Of a DNA stretch of 64,000 bases, positions 36,375 to 45,544 are shown one piece after another (positions within the stretch are counted from its first letter, which is position 1; each line of letters begins with the position of its first letter). The notes beneath the pieces were generated by a model. It was not told where the DNA came from, did not search any database, and saw nothing but the letters and a program-made list of their open reading frames with translations. Made by a program: the position numbers and the translations under genes. The stretch comes from Shewanella sp. KX20019 (GTDB lineage Bacteria; Pseudomonadota; Gammaproteobacteria; Enterobacterales; Shewanellaceae), in assembly GCF_016757755.1 (NCBI RefSeq), contig NZ_CP068437.1, positions 1,860,001-1,924,000 on the forward strand, written 5' to 3'.

Positions 36375-37424
36375 TTGGTTGTTTTAGTCACTGGTGGTAC
36401 GGGCTTTATCGGTTCAGCGTTAGTGCGCTTTCTCATTGAACAGACAGAAGATAGTGTTATCAATATCGATAAACTGACCTATGCAAGTACTCCTTGTGCG
36501 TTAGCGGGCATTGAACAAAACGAGCGTTATCAGTTTGTCGAAGGTGACATTTGCGATAGGCAGTTACTGCTAGGCGTATTAGAGCAATTTCAGCCCGACG
36601 CCATTATGCACTTAGCAGCTGAAAGCCATGTTGATCGCTCTATCAGTGGTGCTGATGAGTTTATACAGACCAATATTGTCGGTACGTTTACTTTATTGGA
36701 AGCTTGTCGTGATTACTACTCTACGTTGCAAGATGAAAAACGACAAGGGTTTCGCTTCCATCATGTGTCTACAGATGAAGTGTATGGTGATTTACCTGAT
36801 GGCGGTAAGTTCACTGAACAATCAAGCTATGCGCCTAGTTCGCCATATTCTGCGAGTAAAGCGGCCGCTGACCATCTTGTAAGAGCTTGGCACAGAACGT
36901 ACGCCCTGCCAGTTGTATTATCAAATTGCTCTAACAACTACGGTCCATATCAGCATGTTGAAAAGCTGATCCCTCTTACCATATCAAACGCACTGCAAGG
37001 CAAGTCAATTCCCATTTATGGCTCCGGTCAGCAGGTGAGAGATTGGTTATACGTTGATGATCATGTACGAGCACTTTATCAGGTGCTGTGTAATGGGCAA
37101 TTGGGCGAAACCTATAATATCGGTGGAAACTCTGAAATGCGGAACATTGATGTAGTCAAAAAGATTTGTGAGATTCTTGAAGATGTCGCCGCTGATAGCC
37201 CATATTCACTGCAGGGTAGTGATAAGCGCATTGATGGCTTTGCGAGCTTGATATCATTTGTGACCGATAGGCCGGGTCATGATGTGAGATATGCAATTGA
37301 CGCAACTAAAATCCAAAAGGAATTAGGGTGGATGCCGAAGGAATCGTTTGAGTCTGGACTGCGGAAAACGGTTGAAGGCCGGTTAAAGGTCGATAAAAGC
37401 CAAGGTGATTTAGAGCTGAGATGA
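36375..37424 (+). CDS. rmlB: dTDP-glucose 4,6-dehydratase
   Basis: A 349-residue SDR enzyme making dTDP-4-keto-6-deoxy-glucose. Motifs: VTGGTGFIGSALV at the N-terminus, NIDKLTYAS, MHLAAESHVDRSI, STDEVYGDLPDGG (catalytic Thr/Asp/Glu), YSASKAAADHLV, NCSNNYGPYQHVEKLIPL, and RDWLYVDDH. TTG 36375 follows AGGGG with suitable spacing; the nearby ATG runs into a stop. It is the last gene of locus 1 and is flanked by REP-like repeats. rmlC is at 44990; rmlA and rmlD are absent from the window. Confidence 0.92.
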   Translation: MVVLVTGGTGFIGSALVRFLIEQTEDSVINIDKLTYASTPCALAGIEQNERYQFVEGDICDRQLLLGVLEQFQPDAIMHLAAESHVDRSISGADEFIQTNIVGTFTLLEACRDYYSTLQDEKRQGFRFHHVSTDEVYGDLPDGGKFTEQSSYAPSSPYSASKAAADHLVRAWHRTYALPVVLSNCSNNYGPYQHVEKLIPLTISNALQGKSIPIYGSGQQVRDWLYVDDHVRALYQVLCNGQLGETYNIGGNSEMRNIDVVKKICEILEDVAADSPYSLQGSDKRIDGFASLISFVTDRPGHDVRYAIDATKIQKELGWMPKESFESGLRKTVEGRLKVDKSQGDLELR

Positions 37425-37545
37425 TTAGAAGACGGTTAACGGATAACGGAACGTTCGCAGGCTCACTGACGGAACGCTATGCTTACGGTTAGGAGCCCAA
37501 ACTACGGCGGTGTAATATTCATGCCGGTGTTTGCGAATATATTTT

Positions 37546-37615
37546 GTAGGTCGGCATTTATGCCGTCGGTTAGTGTGGTCTATTGTTATTATTGATGGGC
37601 TAAAGCCCAACCTAC
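37546..37615 (+). repeat. REP-like palindromic repeat
   Basis: Full-length unit after rmlB, same arms and two hairpins. It is spaced by a 71-base linker from the next unit. Confidence 0.8.
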
Positions 37616-37686
37616 AGGGGAATGTCTTTCTGTTAGTTTGCATGATCGATTTTACGGTTATCTTTTGTTGGTTTACGTTTCACATT

Positions 37687-37756
37687 GTAGGTCGGCATTC
37701 ATGCCGTCGCTTAGTGTGGTTTATTGCGATGGTTGATGGGTTAAAGCCCAACCTAC
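37687..37756 (+). repeat. REP-like palindromic repeat
   Basis: Second unit of the pair, with GGCATTCATGCC in the first hairpin and GGGTTAAAGCCC in the second. Confidence 0.8.
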
Positions 37757-38075
37757 AGAGGCGTAATGCTTATGCCGCTAGACTAACCTCCAATGACAGC
37801 AACTCCAGCCACCCCTGCCTGTGTCAGGAAGGTTGACGTTTAACAGATAGTTGTCATTACTAACTTGATATCAAAATTGGCACTGCAGATAGCTTAACCT
37901 GTGGATAATTATTAACCGCGCCACCAAAATGTCACCTTCCCATCCGAGTCTTGTAGCTCATTTCTAACAAAATGCCATTTTATTGTCATTTTTTTCTGAA
38001 TAAGTATGTATAATCACAGCCGTGTAACATATATAAGCAAGAAGGAAAATTGCTTAGCAATAGATGATACGGCAA
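37757..38075. other. promoter-bearing gap before locus 2
   Basis: No gene seen. TATAAT occurs at 38009-38014, a candidate -10 about 80 bases before the ops element; TTGTCA at 37983-37988 is 20 bases upstream of it. The AT-rich start of the locus 2 leader lies here. Confidence 0.4.
37983..38014 (+). promoter_or_regulatory. candidate sigma70 promoter of locus 2
   Basis: TTGTCA and TATAAT with a 20-base spacer, the same unusual spacing as in the candidate before locus 1. Both have the context TGTATAATC. Support is mostly the -10 and position before ops. Confidence 0.35.
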
Positions 38076-38110
38076 TTTGGAAGCCACAATCCGTGGGCGG
38101 TAGCGTGTCT
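38076..38110 (+). promoter_or_regulatory. JUMPStart/ops element, locus 2
   Basis: The exact GGCGGTAGCGTG core lies at 38096-38107 with the same flanks (TTTGGAAGCC upstream, TCT downstream) as the locus 1 site at 347-386. It sits about 280 bases before wza. It implies separate RfaH-dependent transcription of wza-wzb-wzc. Confidence 0.85.
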
Positions 38111-38384
38111 AAAATGGCTGGTTTCGGCGTCAGTGCTCGTTATACGGATATATAGCCGCTGTCGTCAGCCTATATGTAAGTCCTCTTTTATAGCTCCCTT
38201 GATGCATTTTCCACAGATACAGCGCGTTAAATCTCATAAAGTCTCTAAGTTCTGCCACCATGGTGATGTAGGTTTATAGTCAGTGGTCTAGTAAATAGAC
38301 TCTAGTCTTACGGTGTCTTCACGTAATCGGTACAACATTTTGCCGCGTAGTAATTAATCAATATTAATGAAATAAAAAACAAAA

Positions 38385-39503
38385 ATGAACAAACTAAATA
38401 TGAAAATTGCAGCACTTACGTTATGTACTCTTTTCCTCGCCGGTTGTGTGGTACCAGGGCAACACCTTAGTGTTGAATCTGAAGTTATCAACCAAACTGA
38501 CTTAGATGAGTCTGTATCAAATATCGATGTCTATGCTTTAACGCCAAAATTGGTAAGAGAGCTAGCACCTGCTGCCATTAACGGTCAGAGCAATCCTAGC
38601 TTAGATTCAGAACTTGCTAATTACGAATATTTCGTCGGGCCAGCTGACATTTTAAATGTCACCATATGGGATCATCCTGAGTTAACAATACCAGCAGGCT
38701 CTTATCGTAGCGCGACTGAATCAGGTAATTGGGTGCATGCTGATGGAAGTATATTTTACCCCTACATCGGTTTCGTTGACGTAGCGGGTAAAACCGTTGT
38801 CCAGATCCGCAAAGAGATGGCGACTCGTCTGTCAAAGTATATTGAAACTCCCCAAGTCGACGTAAATGTCGCCAACTTTCGCTCACAAAAAGCCTATATA
38901 ACAGGTGAAGTCAGTAAGCCAGGTAAGCAACCGATTAGTAATGTGCCGCTAACTCTGCTCGATGCAATTAATCAAGCTGGCGGGTTAGCTGCTGATGCAG
39001 ATTGGCGCAATGTTGTGTTGACCCGTAATGGTAAAGAGGATCGAGTTTCACTTTATGGCTTAATGCAAAAAGGTGATTTAACCCAGAACAGATTGCTGTG
39101 TGATGGCGATATAGTGCATGTACCACGCAATGACGGGCAAAAAGTATTCGTCATGGGCGAAGTCAACGAACCTAAAATAGTTAAAATCGATAGAGCGGGC
39201 ATGAGCTTAACTGAGGCATTAACTGCGGCTGGCGGTTTGAATCAATTATCATCAGACGCTACCGGGGTGTTTGTTATTCGAGCAAGTAGAGATAATGATG
39301 TAACCGCAAACGTTTATCAGCTAGATGTAGAAAACCCCACAGCGATGATCATTGGCACCGAATTTGACATCCAGCCCTATGACATTGTGTATGTTACCGC
39401 TGCACCAATTACTCGTTGGAACCGAGTCGTTGGCCAATTAGTGCCTACTATCAGTGGTTTCAATCAACTAACTGAAGGTGCGCTTCGCATTAGAAATTGG
39501 TAA
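38385..39503 (+). CDS. wza: Wza-type outer-membrane polysaccharide export lipoprotein
   Basis: A 372-residue lipoprotein that forms the outer-membrane export channel for group 1-type capsule or exopolysaccharide. Signal peptide with lipobox LAGC, acylated Cys21. Then YFVGPADILNVTIWDHPEL (polysaccharide export domain, about 85-170), SLBB domains starting near AYITGEVSKPGKQPI and VFVMGEVNEPKIVKI, and a C-terminal helix (RWNRVVGQLVPTISGFN) typical of the Wza barrel. Only ATG 38385 gives the full signal peptide; its ribosome site is weak. First gene after ops, followed by wzb and wzc. Confidence 0.93.
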   Translation: MNKLNMKIAALTLCTLFLAGCVVPGQHLSVESEVINQTDLDESVSNIDVYALTPKLVRELAPAAINGQSNPSLDSELANYEYFVGPADILNVTIWDHPELTIPAGSYRSATESGNWVHADGSIFYPYIGFVDVAGKTVVQIRKEMATRLSKYIETPQVDVNVANFRSQKAYITGEVSKPGKQPISNVPLTLLDAINQAGGLAADADWRNVVLTRNGKEDRVSLYGLMQKGDLTQNRLLCDGDIVHVPRNDGQKVFVMGEVNEPKIVKIDRAGMSLTEALTAAGGLNQLSSDATGVFVIRASRDNDVTANVYQLDVENPTAMIIGTEFDIQPYDIVYVTAAPITRWNRVVGQLVPTISGFNQLTEGALRIRNW

Positions 39504-39535
39504 TCGGAATAAGCAAATAATATAGGTTTTTATGT

Positions 39536-39982
39536 ATGTTTAATAAAATATTGGTTGTCTGCGTAGGTAATATTTGCAGATCACCCACTGGTGAATATTT
39601 GCTAAAACAGTATTTGCCTGAAAAAGTCATTAAATCCGCTGGTATAGCAACTGAAAAGAGTGGCTTAAGTGGTAAAGCAGCAGATAAATCGGCCAATCAT
39701 ATAGCGACGGAGAACGGTTGTTCGTTAGATGTGCATAAAGCGCAGCAATTAACGCGAGATTTGTGTGGTGATTACGATTTGATCCTAGCAATGGAGAGAG
39801 GGCACATAGAGGCTATAACGCAGATAGCGCCAGAAGCGCGAGGTAAAACCATGCTCTTTGGCCAATGGATAGGGCAAAAAAACATACCCGATCCATATCG
39901 TCAAAGCAGGGAAGCGTTCGAACATGCATTTCAGTTAATCGATAACTCCGCAAAAGCTTGGGCGAAAAAAATAGCTAAATAA
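39536..39982 (+). CDS. wzb: low-molecular-weight protein tyrosine phosphatase
   Basis: A 148-residue cytoplasmic phosphatase that dephosphorylates the tyrosine tail of Wzc. The P-loop is CVGNICRSP at residues 9-17 (nucleophile Cys9, Arg15), and the general acid is in IPDPYRQS near residue 119. Length is normal. It lies between wza and wzc, the standard order. The 137-base gap to wzc holds no gene. Confidence 0.93.
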   Translation: MFNKILVVCVGNICRSPTGEYLLKQYLPEKVIKSAGIATEKSGLSGKAADKSANHIATENGCSLDVHKAQQLTRDLCGDYDLILAMERGHIEAITQIAPEARGKTMLFGQWIGQKNIPDPYRQSREAFEHAFQLIDNSAKAWAKKIAK

Positions 39983-40137
39983 ATACAACGAGCAAACACA
40001 CTAGATTGCTCTCTGAAATCAAGAGTTAAATCAACAGCTAACTCTACTAATAAGTTAGAAAGCAGTAAGTCAGCTTACGATATACAAATAACTAAGCGTC
40101 TCACTTTTAAAGTCAAAATTTGGATTCTATAAACGCT

Positions 40138-42336
40138 ATGAGCAGTAATCCCCCCTATCATACAAATAAGTCGCAACAGTCATCGCAAAACAACACAACC
40201 GATGAAATCGATTTAGGCAAACTATTTGGCATCTTACTTGACGCTCGCTGGCTAATTATCGCAGTAACGTTTGTATTTACGGTTATTGGCGTTGCTTATG
40301 CGTTATTAGTTACGCCTATATATAAAGCTGATGCTCTTATCCAAGTCGAGCAAAAAAGTAGTGGCATGTCTGCGCTTGTTGGCGATATGGGCGATATGTT
40401 TTCAAGTGAATCTTCTGCAACAACAGAAGTCGAAATCATCAAATCTCGGATGGTGTTAAACCAAACGGTTGAAAAGCTAAATTTAACCACCCTTGCAACA
40501 CCTAAGTACTTGCCAGGAGTAGGAAAAGGACTCAGCCGTATTAGTGGTGAGCAAAATGTGATTAAGATTAGTCGTTTTGAAATCCAAAATTATGCTTCGA
40601 CCAATTTTAATCTAATCCTTGATGATAAAAATCTAGGGGCTTACTCACTCTATAATACAGATGGCCGTAAGGTACTTGCTGGTGTTGTTGGTGAACTGGC
40701 CAAGCAAGGTGACTACCGTCTATTCGTACAACAGCTAGTCGGTAACAATGGCGATGAATTTGTAGTGTCTAAACGCTCAGCACTAGATTCAATTCTATGG
40801 TTGCAACAGCACCTAACTGTAAGTGAACGTGGCAAGCAAACAGGCATACTGCAACTGTCGTTTAGTGGTGAAGACAAAATACTCATCGAAGATATTCTTA
40901 ATGACGTTAGCCAAAACTACTTTTTACAAAACGTAGCACGAGACTCGGCAGAAGCCGAAAAAAGCTTAGACTTCCTACAAGGTCACCTGCCAAACATTAA
41001 GACAGAGTTAACCGATTACGAAAACACACTGAATCGTTTTCGCCAGGATAACGATTCAATCGATTTGGGCTTAGAAGCGCAATCAACCTTAAAGGTAATG
41101 GTAGAGCTAGAAGCACAGCTAAATGAGTTAACCTTCAAAGAGAGTGAAATTAGCCAGCGCTTTACTAAAGATCATCCAGCGTATAAGTCATTATTGGACA
41201 AGCGTCAGGTATTATTTGGTGAAAAAGAACGCCTCAATCAACGAGTGCAGCAGCTACCTAAAACACAGCGTGAAATACTGCGCATGACTCGCGATGTTGA
41301 AGTTAACCAGCAGATCTATATTCAGTTGCTTAATAAAGTGCAAGAGCTAAGCATTTTAAAAGCGGGTACAGTTGGCAATGTACGCATCTTAGATACCGCA
41401 CAGTCTTATTCACAAGCGATTAAGCCTAAAAAGCCGCTAATTGTGGTATTAGCAACTCTGTTGGGTGGAATGTTGGCTGTAGCCATTGTTTTGGTTCGAG
41501 CGGCACTGCATAAAGGCGTTGAAAACCCAGACGAAATTGAAGCAATAGGGCTAGCGGTTTATGCCAGTATCCCTCTGTCAGAGTCACAGAATGTTATTGA
41601 TGAAAAATATAAGAAAAACAAACACAGAAAGAAGCTTGCGGTTAGCGAATCACTCTTAGCCGAATTTAATCCAGCGGATCTATCAATCGAAGCGTTACGT
41701 GGCCTTAGAACCAGTATGCACTTTGCCATGATGGAAGCTAAAAATAATGTGGTGATGATATCTGGCTCAGCGCCGGGTATTGGTAAGTCCTTTGTATCAG
41801 CAAATTTCGCGGCCGTACTGGCAAAAACGGGTCAAAAGGTACTGCTTATTGATGGTGATATGCGTAAAGGCTACATTCAACGACATTTTAATCTGGAATG
41901 GGATAACGGCTTGTCTGAGATGCTATCTGGCAAACTGGAGACTAAAGACGTGATTAAAGCATCAGGCGTCGAAAACCTAGATGTTATTACTCGTGGTCAA
42001 GTGCCACCAAACCCATCTGAGTTGCTCATGCATTCACGCTTAGCTGACTTCTTTAATTGGGCTTCAGGCGAGTACGATATGGTTATCATCGATACGCCAC
42101 CCGTGCTGGCAGTAACAGATCCTAGTATTGTCGGCGCGATTGTCGGCACAACATTGATGGTTGGGCGTTTTGGCCAAAATACGGTAAAAGAGATTGAAGT
42201 TGCCCGCAACCGTTTTGAAATGGCAGGGGTAGAAGTGAAAGGCTTTATCCTTAATGCTGTTGAAAAGAAGGCCAGTGCATCATATGGTTATGGGTACTAT
42301 AACTACAGCTATGAAAGCGATACGAAATTAGCATAA
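40138..42336 (+). CDS. wzc: Wzc-type tyrosine autokinase and co-polymerase
   Basis: About 732 residues. N-terminal Wzz domain with TM1 near 35-55, periplasmic coiled-coil region, TM2 near 440-460, then a cytoplasmic BY-kinase. Kinase motifs: Walker A GSAPGIGKSF near 543, A' LLIDGDMRKG near 570, Walker B MVIIDTPP near 648. The C-terminal tyrosine cluster YGYGYYNYSYESD is the autophosphorylation tail acted on by Wzb. ATG 40138 is chosen for lack of any better ribosome site at the in-frame TTG 40120. It coordinates polymerisation and export with Wza. Confidence 0.93.
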   Translation: MSSNPPYHTNKSQQSSQNNTTDEIDLGKLFGILLDARWLIIAVTFVFTVIGVAYALLVTPIYKADALIQVEQKSSGMSALVGDMGDMFSSESSATTEVEIIKSRMVLNQTVEKLNLTTLATPKYLPGVGKGLSRISGEQNVIKISRFEIQNYASTNFNLILDDKNLGAYSLYNTDGRKVLAGVVGELAKQGDYRLFVQQLVGNNGDEFVVSKRSALDSILWLQQHLTVSERGKQTGILQLSFSGEDKILIEDILNDVSQNYFLQNVARDSAEAEKSLDFLQGHLPNIKTELTDYENTLNRFRQDNDSIDLGLEAQSTLKVMVELEAQLNELTFKESEISQRFTKDHPAYKSLLDKRQVLFGEKERLNQRVQQLPKTQREILRMTRDVEVNQQIYIQLLNKVQELSILKAGTVGNVRILDTAQSYSQAIKPKKPLIVVLATLLGGMLAVAIVLVRAALHKGVENPDEIEAIGLAVYASIPLSESQNVIDEKYKKNKHRKKLAVSESLLAEFNPADLSIEALRGLRTSMHFAMMEAKNNVVMISGSAPGIGKSFVSANFAAVLAKTGQKVLLIDGDMRKGYIQRHFNLEWDNGLSEMLSGKLETKDVIKASGVENLDVITRGQVPPNPSELLMHSRLADFFNWASGEYDMVIIDTPPVLAVTDPSIVGAIVGTTLMVGRFGQNTVKEIEVARNRFEMAGVEVKGFILNAVEKKASASYGYGYYNYSYESDTKLA

Positions 42337-42493
42337 AATTAAAGCAATTTGGTAAAAGTGCCGAGGGCCATTCCGGCTAAAGCGAGTTGTTTAATGAGGC
42401 TGAAGTTGAAGGAGAGCCCTTTTTTGCCCTGAAATGCAAAACTAAGCTAGGTGTAGTTCATCGGACGGATACGGTGTTTAGGATTATCTTTTG

Positions 42494-42562
42494 TAGGTCG
42501 GCATTTATGCCGTCGGTTAGCATGGTTCATTGCGATGGTTGATGGGCTAAAGCCCAACCTAC
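42494..42562 (+). repeat. REP-like palindromic repeat, left flank of RAYT
   Basis: Full unit ending ~50 bases before the RAYT start. It is followed by a short tandem GCTTAT run (42571-42598). Confidence 0.85.
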
Positions 42563-42612
42563 AGCGTGTAATGCTTATGCTTATGCTTATGCTTATGTTT
42601 TAGGAGATCATT

Positions 42613-43062
42613 ATGTCATGGAGTGACTTAAGGAAGGGGCGTTGTTCACAAGAGCAGGGTGAGTACTTCATCACTTTTAATACAAAGGATAGATTGGCCC
42701 TTTTCAATGATGTTGATATGGCTCGTATGTTTTGTTTACAGATTGCTCTAAATGAACGCCATTACAATAGTACGTGGTTAACTTGGGTGTTAATGCCAGA
42801 CCATTTTCATGGTTTACTAAGGTTAGGCGCTGGAGCGGAGTTATCTAAAACCGTAGGAGCTTTGAAAGGGACTAGTAGTTTCGCTATTAACAAAATAGCC
42901 AAGCAAAGTGGAAGTTTGTGGCAGTCCTCATTTTATGATCGAGCCTTACGTAATGATGACGACAGGATACAAATTAGTCGATATATAGTGGCTAACCCAT
43001 TAAGAAAGAGAATAGTTAACCGCATTGGTGATTATCCGTATTGGAACTCTATCTATTTATAA
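42613..43062 (+). CDS. REP-associated tyrosine transposase (RAYT, Y1/HUH family)
   Basis: A 149-residue HUH nuclease-like protein. MPDHFHGLLRL carries the HUH motif (His56-x-His58 region), and the catalytic tyrosine is in RYIVANPLRKRIV near 132; SLWQSSFYDRALR is the family WxxxFYDxxLR signature. These proteins are thought to mobilise or maintain REP palindromes by nicking hairpins. It is flanked by four REP-like units within 850 bases, and its stop codon falls at the start of the next unit. A clear ribosome site AGGAG precedes ATG 42613. Confidence 0.92.
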   Translation: MSWSDLRKGRCSQEQGEYFITFNTKDRLALFNDVDMARMFCLQIALNERHYNSTWLTWVLMPDHFHGLLRLGAGAELSKTVGALKGTSSFAINKIAKQSGSLWQSSFYDRALRNDDDRIQISRYIVANPLRKRIVNRIGDYPYWNSIYL

Positions 43063-43125
43063 GGCATTCATGCCGTCGTTTAACGTGGTCTATTGTGATT
43101 ATTGATGGGGTAAAGCCCAACCTAC
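43062..43125 (+). repeat. REP-like repeat abutting the RAYT stop
   Basis: Lacks the GTAGGTC arm: it starts at AGGCATTCATGCC with its first base in the RAYT stop codon and runs to CAACCTAC. The gene end and repeat are fused, suggesting the element boundary shaped the stop. Confidence 0.75.
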
Positions 43126-43165
43126 AACGGTGTAATGCTTATATTGGTGTTTTCGATTATCTTTT

Positions 43166-43235
43166 GTAGGTTGGCATTTATGCCGTCGGTTAGCATGGTC
43201 CATTGTGATGATTGATGGGCTAAAGCCCAACCTAC
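43166..43235 (+). repeat. REP-like palindromic repeat
   Basis: Full unit with GTAGGTTGGCATTTATGCC and GGGCTAAAGCCCAACCTAC. Confidence 0.85.
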
Positions 43236-43269
43236 AGCGATGTAATGCTTATGTTTATGATTATCTTTT

Positions 43270-43339
43270 GTAGGTCGGCATTTATGCCGTCGCTTATCGT
43301 GGTCTATTGTTATTATTGATGGGCTAAAGCCTAAGCTAC
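43270..43339 (+). repeat. REP-like palindromic repeat
   Basis: Full unit with a degraded second hairpin (GGGCTAAAGCCTAAGCTAC). Beyond it, 43340-43397 is a CGGCTT/CTCAGC-rich stretch up to the hydrolase stop. Confidence 0.8.
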
Positions 43340-43397
43340 AGCCCGGCTTACATCATCTCAGCTCATACCGTCTCAGCCTGTACCGGCTCTAACTGGC

Positions 43398-44834
43398 TTA
43401 AACTCCTATCTCTATTCTCGCATCAGGCAGTAACTTCTTATATTCCTCTGCGAGTACGCTCTTTGCTTCGTTATCACCATGGACGATGCGAATGAGTGTC
43501 GGTTTAACGCGCATGCCTTTTACAAAGTTAATCAGGTTGTGCTGATCTGCGTGGGCTGAATAACCACTGACGGTATGGATTCCGGCTTTAATTGCTACTT
43601 TATTACCCTCTATAAGGCAGTAGCCTCCTCGAGGGCCGTAGGTTTGAATGTCGCGGCCTGTTGTCCCTCGGGCTTGGTAACCGACAAATATGATATCGGT
43701 GGTTGGTTCGCTTAACAGTCTCGCTAAATAATTTTGAATTCTTCCACCTGTACACATGCCACTGGCGGCAATGACTATCGCCGGTTTATTGCGTTTACAG
43801 AGGTATTCTATTGTTGCTAGATGCTCTTGATGGCTGCCGACGGTATAAAGTTGTTCGAAGTCTAACGGGTGCCGGTGTTGCTTTAGCTTCTGTTTGGCTT
43901 CGTTGTCCCACAGCGCTTTAAACTGCAGGTAATGCTCGGTAAACTTTGCCGCCATTGGTGAGTCAATAATCACTTCAATATTTTTCCACATCTGGTTTTT
44001 ATGTCGATATTGATGGATCAGTTGTTCTAGTTCATAAAGTAACTCTTGTGTTCGGCCAATACTAAAGGCTGGGATCAGTACCACGCCATTATCTGCAACA
44101 GACTTTTCTATGACCTTTCTTAAACTCTCGCAGCGCTGTTTTCGACCATGATGATTTTTATCGCCGTATGTCGACTCTATTACCAAAGTATCTGCCCTAT
44201 AAGGGCTTTTGGGACTTGCCAGCAGTGGCGTGTGAGTCGCACCTAAATCCCCCGAAAACACCACTCTATGGTTGTTTTTGCTCTTGTTAGTGAAGCTGTT
44301 GAACAGTTCTGTTTCTACATAAGCAGAGCCTAGAATATGACCCGCTGCTCTAAATTTTGCCTTCGCTTGGTTATAGCTTTTAGCTTTAGCTGCTGTGTTG
44401 TTATTTTTGATAGGGGAGCCGAGCTCTAAGGTAAACCATTGGTTATATTCAATCGGGGTAATGAGTTGTTTAAGCTTTTTTAAGTAGAGCTTTATCATAC
44501 GCTGGTTTTGGGTGACACCAATTTTTAACGCGTCTTCAATCACCATCGGTAGCAGTGCAGCAGTGGCTACGGTTGCATAGATGGGTTTGTTGAAGCCTGC
44601 TGCAAGCAGGTAGGGGATACGGCCTACATGGTCGATATGGCAGTGAGTTATAATGAGCGCTTGTATATTGCTGATATCGAACTCTATGGGTAGTTGTTCA
44701 ATGGCGCTTTTACCTGCAGTTTCAGCTCCTTGAAACAGGCCGCAGTCAATCAAGACACTGAAATGAGTGTTGATATCAAGTTGGTGGCAAGAGCCTGTAA
44801 CTCCATTGACGGCACCGTGATGGATGATTTGCAT
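43398..44834 (-). CDS. metallo-beta-lactamase/beta-CASP hydrolase with RMMBL domain
   Basis: A 478-residue predicted ribonuclease-like enzyme. Zinc motif THCHIDHVG at 63-71 (HxHxDH), AAGHILGSAYVE, FSGDLGATHTPLL, then the beta-CASP domain with STYGDKNHHGR and IPAFSIGRTQELLYEL. SGMCTGGRIQNYL and VSGYSAHADQHNLI complete the RNA-specificity (RMMBL) region. Family members cleave or trim RNA; the substrate here is unknown. It is on the opposite strand from locus 2 and is probably unrelated to polysaccharide synthesis. Start ATG 44834. Confidence 0.88.
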   Translation of the reverse strand: MQIIHHGAVNGVTGSCHQLDINTHFSVLIDCGLFQGAETAGKSAIEQLPIEFDISNIQALIITHCHIDHVGRIPYLLAAGFNKPIYATVATAALLPMVIEDALKIGVTQNQRMIKLYLKKLKQLITPIEYNQWFTLELGSPIKNNNTAAKAKSYNQAKAKFRAAGHILGSAYVETELFNSFTNKSKNNHRVVFSGDLGATHTPLLASPKSPYRADTLVIESTYGDKNHHGRKQRCESLRKVIEKSVADNGVVLIPAFSIGRTQELLYELEQLIHQYRHKNQMWKNIEVIIDSPMAAKFTEHYLQFKALWDNEAKQKLKQHRHPLDFEQLYTVGSHQEHLATIEYLCKRNKPAIVIAASGMCTGGRIQNYLARLLSEPTTDIIFVGYQARGTTGRDIQTYGPRGGYCLIEGNKVAIKAGIHTVSGYSAHADQHNLINFVKGMRVKPTLIRIVHGDNEAKSVLAEEYKKLLPDARIEIGV

Positions 44835-44989
44835 GTTTTATCTCCGTATTTAACTCCTTCCATGGATTAAACTAGAGTAATCCAAATATAATAGGATGCA
44901 AAGGCGCTTAATAGTATAGTTCTGCGGGCGCTTATTAATTGCTAGGGTTGTTTGTTCTGCGTAGATGCCATTTTTTACCATGAGATATT

Positions 44990-45544
44990 ATGAAACTTAT
45001 TCCTACTGCGATTGCAGATGTGCTGCTATTTGAATCTCAATGTTTCGCTGATGAGCGTGGCTTCTTTATGGAAACGTTTCGCCAGTCAGAGTTTGATAAA
45101 CTGTTTGGGGAGCAAGGTTTAAAGGCGCCCACTTTTGTGCAGGAGAATATGAGCCGTTCAGTAAAGCATGTGCTGCGGGGGCTGCATTTTCAAAAGAGGC
45201 ATCCTCAAGGCAAATTAATACGGGTTGTTAGCGGCGAGATTTTTGATGTCGCAGTGGATATTCGTCAAGGCTCGGCGACTTATGGCCGATGGTTTGGTCA
45301 AATCTTATCAGCTGAAAATCGATTGCAGATGTATATTCCACCAGGCTTTGCCCATGGTTTTTTAACCTTGAGTGATTACGCAGATATTATCTATAAATGT
45401 GCCGACTATTATGCGCCAGATGATGAGCATTCGATTATTTGGAATGATGCCAATTTAGCTATTAAGTGGCCGTTAGATAAGGGGGCTGTGCCGATATTGT
45501 CGGATAAAGACGGAAAAGCGGTTAGGTTCGAGCAAGGACGGTAA
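44990..45544 (+). CDS. rmlC: dTDP-4-dehydrorhamnose 3,5-epimerase
   Basis: A 184-residue cupin epimerase of dTDP-L-rhamnose synthesis. Motifs: DERGFFMETFRQSEF, QENMSRSVKHVLRGLHFQ with catalytic His66, VDIRQGSATYGRW, PPGFAHGFLTLSD and the Tyr in YKCADYYAP. Length is normal. It stands alone after the divergent hydrolase; rmlB is 7.6 kb upstream and rmlA/rmlD are not in this window. Repeat blocks follow immediately. Confidence 0.93.
   Translation: MKLIPTAIADVLLFESQCFADERGFFMETFRQSEFDKLFGEQGLKAPTFVQENMSRSVKHVLRGLHFQKRHPQGKLIRVVSGEIFDVAVDIRQGSATYGRWFGQILSAENRLQMYIPPGFAHGFLTLSDYADIIYKCADYYAPDDEHSIIWNDANLAIKWPLDKGAVPILSDKDGKAVRFEQGR

Noticed and set aside
37531..37836. 101-codon frame after rmlB
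   Set aside because: It runs through two REP-like units, giving a repeated peptide (FVGRHLCRRLVW, IVGRHSCRRLVW) produced by the repeats.
38064..38279. 71-codon frame over the second ops element
   Set aside because: It covers the regulatory leader; the conserved part is the ops block itself, also present in a different frame context at 347.
42494..43339. Possible CRISPR array from the regularly spaced REP-like units
   Set aside because: Repeats are 70 bases with two hairpins, spacing is irregular, and a RAYT gene explains them.
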